Assembly: GCF_003945595.2 (NCBI RefSeq)
Contig: NW_024104355.1
Coordinates: 1,362,943 to 1,426,942 of the forward strand
Source: Pipra filicauda
Taxonomy: Eukaryota; Chordata; Aves; Passeriformes; Pipridae
DNA: 64,000 nt
Direction: 5' to 3'
Shown: positions 24,301 to 36,410 of the stretch, piece after piece
How positions within the stretch are numbered: the stretch's first letter is position 1
Layout: each line of letters starts with the position of its first letter
Position numbers and translations under genes: made by a program
The notes under the pieces: model-generated
The model's input: the letters and a program-made list of their open reading frames with translations, nothing else
What the model was told of the DNA's origin: nothing
Database searches by the model: none

Positions 24301-25556
24301 TATTAAAAGTTGTCCTCTGGCTATACTTCTCGCTTCTCTGCAGTAAAAACTGACTTGCTTCTTCAAAACCTTGTTTGAACTGAAAAAGAAACACAAGAAA
24401 ATGTGTTACAATCCAAGCCCATAAAGTAATTTTAAGCTAAATATTAAAATACCTCCAACCATTTTTGAGAATTTCCAAAAAATTAAAGAGAAAATGGATT
24501 TCAAGATGAATATTTCAAGATGGATTTCAAGAGATGAACTGTGACACTAAGATCATAAATAAAAATTATGAAGAAAACAGTGTTTTCATAAAGCATATGT
24601 TTCTACCAAGCTAAAGCTAGTCCTGAAACAAAAAGAGGGGCCAGTACTGAATATCAGAAAATGAATTGCAATACTAACTAAAGAAAAATTATAACATAAT
24701 AATGAGCATGATGTCTGTTTGATTTAAAACATGAAGAGCCTAATAGATTAAATCCCTTTTAGACACCATAAAAAAAATCATTTCAAAGGACAAATTCACC
24801 CATCACAAACACTAAATTAAAATTAGCTGCACTTTCTCACTTTGCTACTAATTTTGTAGAATTTAGTATTTTTTCACTGATTTTCTGTATACCAGCTATA
24901 TAGCTGGTAGTTATGTGCTCCAGTATTAAGATGTGCAAATGGGTACTAGTTCACTATTGCAGGATTTAAAATCAATTTAATGTTTGTTTTACCAGCGAAA
25001 AGATCTCTCTCACTTGTCAAGGAGCAAGAATCTATTTTCTCTAATATTAATATATGGCTTTGGGCCTCCTCATGCAGAGGCATTACATGTGCATGAAGTA
25101 AACACTCTGTTTTGAGGGACAGTCTTGTTCAAAGCACACACACAGACAAGAAAGAAAATCACTGGCATTATTTATGTTTGGATTTTTTTTTTCTTAGAAT
25201 AGATTGAGATTTGTTTGGAACTGGCAGAAGGACCTAAAATTTGAATATCCAACCAAAGTGCAGCAAAACCCCCACTGTGGCTGCTGCTATCAGTCCACTG
25301 CAGTGATGCCCCCCTGTCACTTTGCCAAGAAGCAGCTGTTGCAGAAAATAAATAAATTCTCTAGTATTCTACCAAGCAGGACAGGTCTCAGCCTTGGCAG
25401 ATGCAAGAATGAGAAAGAAATAAATGCTAATCAGACATTTAGAAAGGTAAACACTCCTTGTTTGTGCCTCAAAAATAATCTCTGCTGCTTGATGCAAAAT
25501 GTTATTAAAGAATACGCAGTTCATACACATGGAATTTGTTCTATCGAAAATCAGTA
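24301..25556. other. Intergenic DNA, AT-rich
   Basis: No gene is recognised. A small tandem duplication (GATGGATTTCAAGA-type units) lies at 24495-24535. The 146-codon open frame starting at 25204 has no recognisable domain and runs through the unrelated insert at 25572, so it is not called. Confidence 0.5.
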
Positions 25557-25571
25557 TAGAGAAGTAGGTTT
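25557..25571. repeat. Left copy of 15-bp direct repeat (target-site duplication)
   Basis: TAGAGAAGTAGGTTT is identical to 25724-25738. The two copies bracket the 152-bp GC-rich insert exactly. Confidence 0.85.
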
Positions 25572-25723
25572 GCATGGCCAGTCTTCGCGAGCGAAGATTT
25601 GGGAAAGGTCTTTACCCTTCGAGCCTGTGCAATGGATTTTTTAGGTGAGACACAGTGTGCGCTGAACTGAGCCCACCCTTTAATCCTAAGGTTCAACTGC
25701 CGGGGCCAAGCAAGCTTGGACAG
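25572..25723 (+). ncRNA. Retroposed structured-RNA-like insert flanked by a 15-bp direct repeat
   Basis: A 152-bp block, clearly richer in G, C and CpG than its AT-rich surroundings, sits between two perfect copies of TAGAGAAGTAGGTTT (25557-25571 and 25724-25738), which look like a target-site duplication. The insert is full of short hairpins: CCA/TGG plus TCTTCGC/GCGAAGA (25578-25602), GGGAAA/TTTACCC (25601-25618), and CCAAGC/GCTTGG closed by AA (25706-25719). There is no poly(A) tail and no terminal inverted repeat. The block therefore looks like a reverse-transcribed structured RNA, with plus-strand sense assumed. I compared it mentally with U-snRNAs, U3, 7SL, 7SK, Y, vault, RNase P and RNase MRP RNAs and none matches. 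It could instead be a repeat family member I do not know. Confidence 0.4.
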
Positions 25724-25738
25724 TAGAGAAGTAGGTTT
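25724..25738. repeat. Right copy of 15-bp direct repeat (target-site duplication)
   Basis: This is identical to 25557-25571, and the sequence beyond it continues AT-rich as before the insert. Confidence 0.85.
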
Positions 25739-28700
25739 ATTATTGCTTAAATTATACAGTTTTATTAAAAGAGTACTTGGTATTACACAATAAGCTTTTC
25801 TTATATTTCAAAATAATTGCTATTTAGTTGTCTGTCTGCTTACACTCTTAAAGTTATTTTATATTTTACACTCATCTTCCTACTAAGAGGGACATGAATT
25901 TACCATATTCACTCTGAAGCAATGGGGAATGCAGATGAGTTATTCAGCACAAGCACATAAAGTGTCCCAAAGTATATGGGTGCTGTAATCATGATTACTT
26001 CTTAATTACATATGCATTTGGTATGTCATGCATATAAATTACATCCTTAGTGCAGAGTTTATCTGCCAAAGATTTTTTCTGCTGAACATTATTACCCCAG
26101 TAGACAGGAGGACCTCATCCTAGGGTCATTATGGACAGCAGGCCATACTGACCAATCTACTGAGTTATCTGTGTCTGGGAATGGTTGTGAGCTCCGAGGC
26201 CAATTGGCAGAGCCAGCACTGGGACTTCCCTGGAATGGAGCTTCTTGGCACTGTCCAGAACTCCAGCAGAGAATATTCCTACAGTGTATTAGTAAGCATG
26301 ATTGTGTTTAAATGCTGACAAAATTCTTGGATGCTTCTTCATTTACAATCATAGGTGCAGCCAAGGTGTCCGTCAAGATGTAGAGGATTTATTTCCTGTA
26401 CATGAGTTGCATAGGTAACGTGTGAAGGCACAAGCACCACAAGGAGTTTAAGATGCACCACTTTTAACCAGGTGTATCTCAGTCATCAGTAAATGTGATG
26501 GATCCTGGGCATACCGAAATCACTGCATGTGGCCTACTTTTACCTTGATAAACTTTTACCTTGAAAATCTCAGGCAGTAATGTGGTAACTCTGAGAGTGA
26601 GGCTGAGCCTGTGCAAAGAGTTGTTTCAGCCTTTTGGTCTTACACTTTCTTCTGTCGTTTGCTACTGTGCTTTCTTGAAAAGATATTAAGTGTTAGATTA
26701 ACATAGTTGCAGATTTTATTTGTGATCTCCTTATTGTTGTGTTTCTCAGTTTTTTCTCTTTCAGCAGCTTAGCATACTTATGTTCTCAAGAGGAAAATAC
26801 AGATGTGGCTTGCTTATATTGTTGGGCTCAACATTGCACATCTATCACCTCAACTTTATTTCAGTGTAATCTGGTTCTTTACTTCTCTCTAAAAATGACA
26901 TGTTAGTCAGTTGTTCTTCTGAAAGCCATAATTTGCATCACAGAAGGCAGAAAGAAAAATTAAAAACTCTAATAGAGAAAAGAATTCCTTTTTCCAGTAT
27001 TTACAAGACATTTTGAAATTTTCATTGTCTTCTGCAAAATCTCAGTATTGTAATTTTCCTCAGGCAAGAACATTCACAGTGTCAACACTCTCACTTTTTC
27101 ATGATCTCTCCTCTGCCTCAGAAGTATAACTTTTCTCCAGTTCCTCTTCTAATCCTCTGATTGTCTCTTCCATACCTACTTTCCTTCTCATTTTACTGCT
27201 CTGACTTGTCCACTGGTGCTGTGTCTGCTGTCTTTTCTCTAATTCTTTCAGTTCCTTGGAATTTACTTGCTCAATACTTGTTGGCTGCCAACAAGTACAG
27301 ACAAGTCTTTTAGACAAGTTCTCATTTCCAAGTGGTGTTTATCTGCAAAGGATAGTGGAGGCCCAGTTCAATGTGTCTAAGATGAAGCACGATTTTTTTG
27401 TGCATCCACAAGTCTAAAGATCTGCTTGAGAGAATCCCATGGGATACAGCCTTGGAGAAAAGAAGGGTCCAGGAGACCTGGCTGATTTTCAAGGACAACT
27501 TACTCTGACCTCAAGAAACTCCCATCCCTATAAATAGGTAATCAAGCAAAGCCAGCAGGAGGTTTGCATGAATGAACAAGGAACTCCTCTATTTTTGAAC
27601 AGGGTCTTATCCTTTTTTTCTAATTTTGTCTAACACAAGGACTCTCCTTTTTTTGTATGTTTATTTCAGGCTATTCACTGTATTCTGGTCTCTGAATATA
27701 ACTCCTTAGTATATGACAGTGTGTAAAATCCGCGTACCAGCTTTGTTTGTTTTCTGTTTCCGCAGTGTTGTATCCGCGGAGCTGTCACATGGAAAGATAG
27801 AGAAAATGGAGAGGAAAATTTCCTGCTAAGTCTAAACGGAAACTTTATTATAATAAAATAGTAACAAAAAATTACTCTTGTAATTATTAGTTATTATTAT
27901 TTACAAGTCATAATAGTATTATTAATTGTTATTATCTTCTTCTATTTTTCACTATTTATCTTTTGAATATCCTTCTTTTCTTTGCTTCTTGATTACAAAC
28001 TGAGAAAAACCCCAAAACTGTTTATGCAATATCACAAATCCTAACATTATACTTCTTATTCATGTAAGCTGTGTGGAAACACAGTCCCACCACTTTCAGC
28101 TCACAGAACATGCAGTGAAGAATGGAGAAGGAAGGTTCCATCAATGAACATCCTGTTCATACCATCTCTGGCTTTCCTCAGGATTCTGTTATTCAAGTAT
28201 ATGAAACAACGGAGTAGCTGGCCTGGGTACTAACTGATCTATCAATCTTGGTGGCCAAGATTTACGTCTAAATTATTGGTTCCTAAAACACCTGATGAGG
28301 GCATTTGATGAGCAGAATTTCAAAGTGTGTTTAGTATGCTGGAGAGGTAACTATGGGTAGAGCCTAGATGACATTTCCAGTAAAAATCATCCATTTGAAC
28401 ACAGTATATACTATATTCAAGAGAAGTAAGCCTGAATAATGCTTCTAAAAAATGTGTTTGCATAGGATTTCATTGGTAAAAGCGAAAATCAATCCACAGT
28501 TCAGAGATCTGTGGATTCCAATAAAACTTGCTGTAAAGTAACAACAAAGCACAGAAATCTAAGACTGAATGAATTTAACTTAAAATTCCTTTAGCCATTT
28601 AGGTGTAATTGCTCGTAAATCTAGTTCTGCCTCTTCTGATACGAAGTGCTGAATAAGACAAGTGTCTGCAAAAATTTCTTCCTCTTTTCGATGCTTTTTC

Positions 28701-30049
28701 ATTGATTGGGAGGGATGACTGGACTCAAGGAAGTTATTTAACTGAAGGTGCAGATTTATAAAGCAACCCTTTGTAGGACTAATCACCTGTTTTTCTCTAG
28801 TCCACACTAAGGAATGTAACTTTGGCTTCTCAAGTCTATTAAGAAATTTGGATTTTGGATTTCAGGATAAAAAATCTTCTCAAAATCGGAAGGTATCTTG
28901 GTGGAGTTCTGACCTCATCAAGAAATATCCAAAAGGAGAAAAGTATTCTATTAGGCTATAATATTTTATGCATTCTTTTTCATTATGTTAATGATCTATA
29001 CAAACCTAATATGGGTTAGTATTTAATTAAATAAAAAAAAAAGTGGACAGATATTCTGGGAAGAAAATGTTAATTCTTTACATTTTATTTGAAATATTTG
29101 ACTGACTACATTTCCCCATTATTTAAATACATATTGCACTTTGATATATAATTAATGCTATCTTTATTTTGTCTTTCCTAAGAATAATACTGAACTTTCA
29201 AAAATATAATTTGACTTCCAGGAAACTATAGTTTCACCACAGTTTGTGTACTTATGCTGTCTATGAAAAGAAATTTATATTTTTCTCATGACAACTAAGC
29301 AACAATATGTAGAATATTGGTCCAAGGTAAAATTTGCAAACACACAGACGGAGTTAAAAATTTATTACTCTTCCATGGGTAATCATCAAATTTAATAGAC
29401 TGAGTTTAACAAATTATTGTGGGGGGGGGTTTCTTTGGAAATAGACAATTCTGTTTAGATTTAAATTGGAATGTAGAGATGGCATTAGCTGTTTCTTTGG
29501 GTTTTGTGCATCTGCTACTAAAATCCACCAATTCAGCTGCCCAAAACGAAGCAATAACATTGAAAATTTGTTTAGAAATTGCCAAATAGCTGTAAAATCA
29601 TTTTAAAACTAGAAAAGCTGGAGATAAAAGACTCTGAAGGTTCTTAGTGTCTAAATATTGAAGGGAGTTAAAGAAGTGACTTGAATATGGATTATTAATA
29701 GCTCACTCTATTTGTTGAAGGTGAGCAATTTAAAATTATGTTTTTAATAATGAGAGAAAACTCATGAATGGTAAAGAGGTCCTGAAGCATCAAGGGTTGT
29801 GGCGGATTCTCCATCATCCATTGTACGTTTATAAGTCAAGCTTGACAGGATGTTTTACTAGATGTTTTCTATTTCAACAACTGCAACTAAAGAGACACAA
29901 ATATCATAGGCAAAACAGTCTCAGATGGAGGAATTTTTAATTGATTTTATTTATTGTCAATTAGTACCATCTTCTGATTCAGATATTTGGTGGGGGGTGT
30001 TATAAATGAGAAAATAAACACTTAATCCTTCTTTCCCGGGCTCATCTTA
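25739..30049. other. Intergenic DNA, AT-rich, no gene recognised
   Basis: This is a long stretch without credible coding frames. It includes a TTA/TAA-rich low-complexity part at 27845-27955, a G10 run at 29421-29430 and a short direct repeat (AAACTTTTACCTTGA type) at 26537-26566. The minus-strand frame at 27099-27317 is Glu/Lys-rich and coiled-coil-like, but short and unsupported. Confidence 0.5.
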
Positions 30050-30570
30050 AAGCAAACAGCTCTCCTCTTATTAGTGTCATCTTGCCTTGGTTTTGCTGTG
30101 GATTACACTCAGTCCCTCCTGATTGATTTTGTGAGTACACAGGCAGGTCCTGCACATAATTGTTTCTTTCTGCTGTCCCTTGACCATTTTCCCCCTGCTC
30201 CAGGGAGGCCCACCCATGTCCACAGTGCCTGTGGGGAAACCCAGGCTGCAGTCCCTTGAGGTTGTTTCCTCTCCGACATGGGTCACCTCTACGGCCCAAA
30301 ATGTCTCCTTCCCTTGGGCTCCTCATGCATCTGCCCAAGATCATCTCCCCATGTGTCCCCTCACCTTTGTGGCTGCTGCCTTTTCTGAAGGGCATTTGAG
30401 CAGAGGAACCACATGCCCCTTCAACACCGAAGTTTTGGCAGGCAATGGATTGCTCACAGCAGTTTCAGAGCTGGATGGATGTACCTGTTACCTGCTCAGG
30501 GCAACTCGTGACCTTCTCCCAAGCAGCCCCCAGCTACCCAAATTCTGCCTGTTATGCTCAATGCAATAGA
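30050..30570 (-). other. GC-richer block, possibly ERV-derived remnant
   Basis: About 500 bp are notably richer in G and C than both flanks and carry repeat-like phrases (CCACAGTGCCTGTGG, GGCTGCAGTCCCTTGAGG, CTCCCTTGGGCTC) reminiscent of GC-rich stretches seen near avian ERVL elements. Both strands have open frames of 60-130 codons, but none shows a domain. I cannot fix the family, orientation or ends, so the class is a guess. Confidence 0.3.
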
Positions 30571-32617
30571 TTAGCTTTTATTTTTCATATGTCAGTGCAG
30601 CTCAGGCTTTAATCAAACCATGGTCCAGCCTGTGCCTTAAGCAAGGCGGAACATATGCCATTTGTAGGGTTCCAAAACAGCTCATATTATGTGGCTTATT
30701 CTGCCTAATACTTCCTGTTACCACTGAATAAAGTCCTGTTTGGAAGTACCGTATTCTTATGAATTTATGAGAATTATTTTCAGCTACTTTGTCATCTTGT
30801 TCTATAATGACAAGAAAGCATATCCCATTATGTCCAAAAAATGAATGTAAAAATGTGTATTTTCTCTGAAACTAAAGGCAACCTTTCCATTTGACTTCTA
30901 TTGTTCCCTATTTGGCCTAATCTCAGTAATTCAGAAACCCTTTGCTCAGTCCTGAAAACTTAGCTGATAAAATCACACACTTAAAACCAGTTCCATTTCA
31001 GCAACACAGTTATGTCAGTGTATAACTATAAGCACATGCATTTAAGTCAGTCCTTTTCTTATCAGAAAAGCCCTTTTAAATGTTTAAACATCAAGTAGAA
31101 ATTACATTCTTTCAGTGTCTGAAAAAAGCTCTTTTTTGAAACTCAAATATTGCTACCCTTTTGCAATCAACACTCCCATTGAGTACCATTAGGTGTCAAG
31201 ATTTGGCCTTGGAACATAATCTTTTATTGGATTTTAACAAACAGAACTATGAGGGCAGTCTGAATATGGGAGAATGAAACCTGCCAGTGACATTTGTTAC
31301 TGATGGTGTGGGGACCTGATAGATGATTCAATTTGAGAGTGCAAATTCAATTCCTGACCCACATGTCACTACACAGAAGGTTTATGTAATTATCATTAGT
31401 GTGTTGTTATTTATCCATGCGTACATCCTGCTGACTTTTTATTACTTGCTGCTAATGTTGTCATTAAAAATGCATGCCAATTAACATAATTTTAAAATGA
31501 GACATGAAAAATACCTAATTTTGCTTTAAGTTGCAATTCTTTCTTTGATTTATTTTACTTTCTTCAGCAATTTCAAAATAACAGTGTGGGTAGACAGTGG
31601 ATAGGTAAACAGTATCCAAGTTTAGTAATTCTCTTACCTCTACAGGTAAAGGTGACAAGCTTCTCATTTGACAAGCTATCACCAATCTTCAGCCAGTCAG
31701 CTATTTTTATTTTAAAAAAATCAAACCCTAGCACAAAATGTCATATTTTGTTGCAACGTGGCAGTTTCAGGCCCTTCATGAATCACTTGAGTAGGTAAAA
31801 CAGCATCTGTCAATTTTATTACATGGGATTTATTGAAACCAGGAAATTAGTGTCATGTAAGTATGTATTAGTCTCTATTTGACACTTTATTGCAGTACTC
31901 AGTTATCCAAGATGGCAAATTCAGTTCCGTTTACTGAAACCTTTAGGTATATTTTTCTTTCCTCCTTTACTTGACTGAGGAGGCTTAATGATCACAATTT
32001 TATAAGCCTCTGTTTCTTATGACAGTAAAAGCCTTGGCATTTCTTTTTAGATCAACTTTTTGGAGCCTTATAAAGAGCACAGGTTTCACCTAAGCTTCAA
32101 GATGAAGATGGAAAGTAGGGAGTGATCTTAGCAGGGAGCTAAAACCAACAATTTCAGCACTAGAAGATGCTCACTTTTATCAGGAGAAACCCGTTCCCTG
32201 GAACTGCTGCTGTCTCTCCTTTTCTGCCAGGAGGGCTCAGTCCCAAGGGCCTCCCAGATGTCAGAGAGAGTTAAGGACCAAATGTTAGAAATGCTGGAAT
32301 GAACTCGTGGCTGGTGATTGGATCCCTCAGGCGAGACAGTGGGTTGCCTAAGTCTAAGTTTCTTGCTGAAGGACCGTGTCTATGTACAGCTCTTTCAGTA
32401 ACAGTAGCCACTTGCGCTTAACATATATAGCACCTTTGGTTAATGCTATCTTCTCTATTTTGCATTTGGTTTTAAGCAGATGGGAAATCAGAGCAAGCAA
32501 GGTCACAGGGTTTTTTTTTTTCCCAAAATGCACACTCTTGATTCATTAACAAGAATATAAATTGAATTTGAGAGTAAACATTTTTATACTCTTTCCTTGA
32601 TTCTTTTGATTATTTGT
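30571..32617. other. Intergenic DNA; possible regulatory block at 31,385-31,560
   Basis: No gene is recognised. The part from 31,385 to 31,560 is dense in TAAT/ATTA-type motifs and an ATGCATGCCAATTA cluster (see findings). A T-run with TCCC lies at 32511-32523. Confidence 0.45.
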
Positions 32618-32676
32618 ATAGAACATGCTGAGTTGGAAGGGACCCATCAGGATCATCGAGTCCACCTCCTATACTT
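32618..32676 (-). mobile_element. CR1 3'-end remnant
   Basis: On the plus strand, ATAGAACATGCTGAGTTGG, then AAGGGACCCATCAGGATCATCGAGTCCA. This is the characteristic end of a minus-strand CR1, about 60 bp long. Confidence 0.85.
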
Positions 32677-34784
32677 ACCATCAGTTTGAAATACATTTGT
32701 GATTTTTGATTTGAACAGAGTAAAACAGTGAACACTGCTAATGCTAGAATATGCATCTTGTCAGATCCGGCAAACAGCGCTCCACCAAAATCCAATCTTT
32801 TATCTGGCCACTTGGGTCTTGTAAAGGCCTGGTATTTCACCTGATGTTGCCATCTGGTGAAGTACACATCATGTTGCAGCTTTGATTGCTGTTACATTTT
32901 TGCCGGTACCATTTTGCTGAACCACATTGTGTATTATAAAGGAAGAGAGACTTGGATCTTCCATCCATAAACTCTTCAGTGTTTGGTCTTTTATTTCTTT
33001 CAGGATCCATTTCAGCAGTTCCATCTGTAAAGCCTTCCAGCATTTCCACTTTCTTTTCTGGTTTCCATAGTAAATGTCTCAGAACGGAAGCCATAGCAAT
33101 CTCTGCCCTGATAGAGAACAAGATCCCAAAACATGATCTCAACCATATGGAACAGAAGTGAAACATGGTATTGATGGAGGTCACTTGTGCAATGGAGGAA
33201 AGAAAATGCTGACACAGTGAATATTTTTTGTTTGTTTTTATCTTTGCTAAGCTCTTGAATGACTTGATAGGAAAGTCTTGTCACGTATTTCAGTACAAGA
33301 CACTCAGTGTTGGAAACTGGCTTTTACAAATGTCACTGAAAAAGGAACATTCAGCTTATTAAGTGGATACATAACAAGCTTCTCCTCTAAGTGGAAGCTC
33401 CTGTACTGTTCTGTTTTCCTGCTTTCTCCCTTTCTCTTTCTCCTTTTTTTTTTTTTTAATTTTTAATATGTATTCTCCTGCCAGGACTTAGTAGCAGATC
33501 AAGTGATATTTACTAGCAGTAGACCCATAATGTTTGCTGAAGCACAGTGACATTAGCCCAAGATGTGTAATATACTGTAATATACTATTTGATACTAAAA
33601 TTTTAGTTCTTTTGACAGCAAACTCAGGGCTTTGAATCATTATTCTCCTCAGTATGAGGAAGGCTAAGACAAAGATAGTGATGAGATGGAAGATGCTCCA
33701 TTACAGCAATAGCAGAATATCAAAAGATGGTGATGTGTGGCTAGTGGATTCACACTGAGGTGTTCCTGGGAAAAGGGAACCTGTCTCCCAACCAGGTTTT
33801 AGGGGCAGGCTGCTGAGAAGTTGAATCAGAAGAGAAAAACTGAAATAAGGTGAGGACTGTCAAAAGTTCAATCATTTTTAACATTCCTTTTATATTATTT
33901 TTCATGATGGGGACCAAGTGACTTCAAAAAATCATATTGATTACAATTTAATTAGGCATATTTATCTTGGAATGAAAAGCATTTATGAGAAGTGGAGCAA
34001 TGATAAGTATATATAGTGATCAATCAAATTCTAATTATAACTGTGTTAGCTTTCCATTTCAAAAGTCAAATACTAGAAAAAAACTGTTATTTTGTATGAA
34101 ATACATTCACTGTTAGAAAAGTCCATGAGTTTTAGTGGTTCATCTTATGCTTTCTTTTATTTCACAGCTTTAAATAAAGATCAGAAACAGCAGCTTCATA
34201 AGAGAGCTCTATGGGAGTAGGTTTATATGTTAATTTACAGAATTATCCATGAATAATTTAGAACAAGCATTAGATTAGAGAAGTGGAGCTTTATCTTCCA
34301 ATAATAAAATTAAAGAAAAATTAAGAAACAGGTAAGTATATTTCTAGAACCAGTGAAGCAATATTTGCCTGATGGATTAGTCCTATTTAATCAGAACAGC
34401 GAGCAGCTGGATAAATCCTAGCTAGGAGAATATTAGGTCATTTGTTAGCCCTTCAGCCAATTACAGCTGCAGCTGCTCTATGCTATCTTTTCCTTCTCAT
34501 CACTGAGCTTCTTTTTTTTCCTTGAAAACACTAGATGATGAGCCCTCAATAGATAAGAATGTAGGGCAGAGAGATCTTAGAGCATCAGGGTGCTGGTGGA
34601 TAAAATATGGTCCCTCTCATCACCAATGGAGTGTCAGTGAAATTTGTTTGTGGAACTGAAGAGCAGCAGGACCAGGATCTAGTCCTCACTTGACAAGACA
34701 GATGAAGTACTTTTTTCTCTTCTGCCAAAGGAACTTCTTTTTCTTTTTCTTTTTTTCTTTCTTCTCTGTCCTGAACAGAGCACC
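32677..34784. other. Intergenic DNA with unexplained overlapping open frames
   Basis: No known gene is recognised. Two minus-strand frames (32837-33184 and 32610-32867) and a plus-strand frame (32952-33161) overlap between 32.6 and 33.2 kb; the minus-strand pair is described in the findings. A T-run lies at 33444-33457 and a (TTTTTC)n-like tract at 34734-34763. Confidence 0.45.
34734..34765. repeat. Pyrimidine tract of TTTTTC type
   Basis: This is a low-complexity CT run built on CTTTTT units, just upstream of the CR1 copy that follows. Confidence 0.85.
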
Positions 34785-36410
34785 ACTGCTATGGATAATG
34801 TGCACAAAAACCTGCTCGTGCAGCATGAGAAACCCAATAACGTGAAGTCATACAAATCTATGATTCTGGACTTGTTGCTCGAGCTGGATGTGCATAAATC
34901 TATGGGATCTTATAGGATTCATCCCGGGTTTCTGAAAGAGCTGTCTGGTGTCATGTCATCACAGAATCTCTCTACGCTATTTTTCAACAGTCTTGGGAAT
35001 CTGAAGGGGTCTAATTTGACTGGAAGCTGGGAAATGTTGTCCCAGTTTTCAAGAGGGGTAAGAAGGAAGGCCCTGGTAGTTACAGGCCTTTCAGTCTCAC
35101 TTTAGTGATTGGTAAAGTTATGGAGAAGGTTATTCTGAGAGTTATTGAAAAACACTGGAGAGACAATGCAAGTCCTTAGTCACAGCCAGCACAGGTTCAC
35201 GAGGGGAAAGTCCTGCTTAACAAACTTAACTCCCTTTTGTGACAAGTTCAGCTATCTGATTGACCAAAGGAAGTTGTGGTGGTTTGTGGTTTTAGCAAAG
35301 TTTTTGATACTGTCTTTTACAGTACCCTTCTGGATAACCTGTCTACCACACAGCTGGATAAACACATTGTGCAATGGGTGAGCAACTGGCTCACAGGTTG
35401 GGCACAAAAGGACAGAGTAAATGGGGTTATATTATGCTGGTGGCCAGTCACCAGTGAGGTTCCCCAGAGTTCCATCTTAGGCCCAGTGCTCTTTAGTGTT
35501 TTTAAAAATTATATGGATGCAAGAATCCAATGTACATTAAGTAAGTTTGCTGATGGTACTAAACTAGAAAGAGCTGTGGACTCCCTCAAGGGTAGAGAGG
35601 CCTTACAGAGAGATCTGGATAGACTAGAGAGCTGGGCAATCAGCAACCACATGAAATTTAACGAGCAATTTCCGGGTTCTTCAGCTGAGATAGGCTAATC
35701 CTGGTTATACACACAAACTGGAGGACAAGATGCTGAAGAGCAACCCCATGAAAAGAGATCTGGGGGGCTGGGTCGATGGCAAGTTGAGTAAGAGTCAACA
35801 GTGTGCCATGGCAGCCAGGAGGGCCAACCGTGTCCTGGGGAACATCAAGAACAGCATCGCCAGCCGGTTGAGGGAGTGATTGTTGTGCTCTGCACTGGTG
35901 CAGCCTCACCTTGAATACTGTGTGCTGTTATGGGCACCACAATATAAGAAGAAAATAACGTTGTTAGAGCATGTTCAGAAGAAGGCAACCAAGAAGGCAA
36001 AATGTCTCAAGGACAAGACGTAGGAGGAATGTTGAGGCCACGTGGTTAGTTCACTTTGGAGAAGAGATAGCTGAGGGACATCTACAACTTCCACAAGGAG
36101 AGCAACAGAGGGGGAGGTGCTGATCTCCTCACTGGTGGCCAGTGATAGGACACGAAGAAATGGAATGAAGCTGCATCAGAAGTTAAGGTTGGACATTAGA
36201 AAAAGTTTCTTCACTGAGAGGGTGGTCAGTGGCTGGAACAGGCTCCTGAGGGAAGTGGTCATGACACCAAGCCTGCCAGAGTTTAAGGAGCATTCTGATG
36301 ATGTCCTTAGTCATATGGTTTAATTTTAGGTAGCCCTGCAAGGAGCAGGGAGTTGAACTCAGTGATCCTTATGGGTCCCTTCCAACTTGAGATATTCTAT
36401 GATTCTGTGA
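34785..36410 (+). mobile_element. CR1 LINE, RT domain to 3' end
   Basis: This is a 1.6-kb 5'-truncated CR1 in plus orientation. The RT part is readable in pieces: LLLELDVHKSMGS near 34,880, TRGKSCLTNL near 35,200, FSKVFDTVF near 35,290, and VTSEVPQSSILGPVLF near 35,450. The catalytic FADD box is changed to FADG at 35546-35557. It continues through the C-terminal ORF2 region and ends in the classic CR1 tail (GAACTCAGTGATCC ... ATTCTATGATTCTGTGA, 36355-36410). Several frameshifts and stops show it is dead. The 5' limit is approximate. Confidence 0.92.

Noticed and set aside
25204..25644. 146-codon plus-strand open frame starting just after an AG
   Set aside because: No domain or familiar motif is seen, and the frame runs through the left direct repeat into the GC-rich insert, so its 3' part is of different origin. 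It is best explained by chance.
25690..25701. tRNA B-box-like GGTTCAACTGCC in the 25.6-kb insert
   Set aside because: The match is partial and no cloverleaf or T-run terminator fits. The A-box-like text is over 100 bp away, too far for a tRNA.
27099..27317. Minus-strand 72-codon Glu/Lys-rich, coiled-coil-like frame
   Set aside because: Short, with no recognisable family, and it lies in pyrimidine-rich DNA that favours Glu and Lys codons on the other strand.
28580..28807. Minus-strand 75-codon frame
   Set aside because: No homology I can recall, no splice context and no other sign of coding function.
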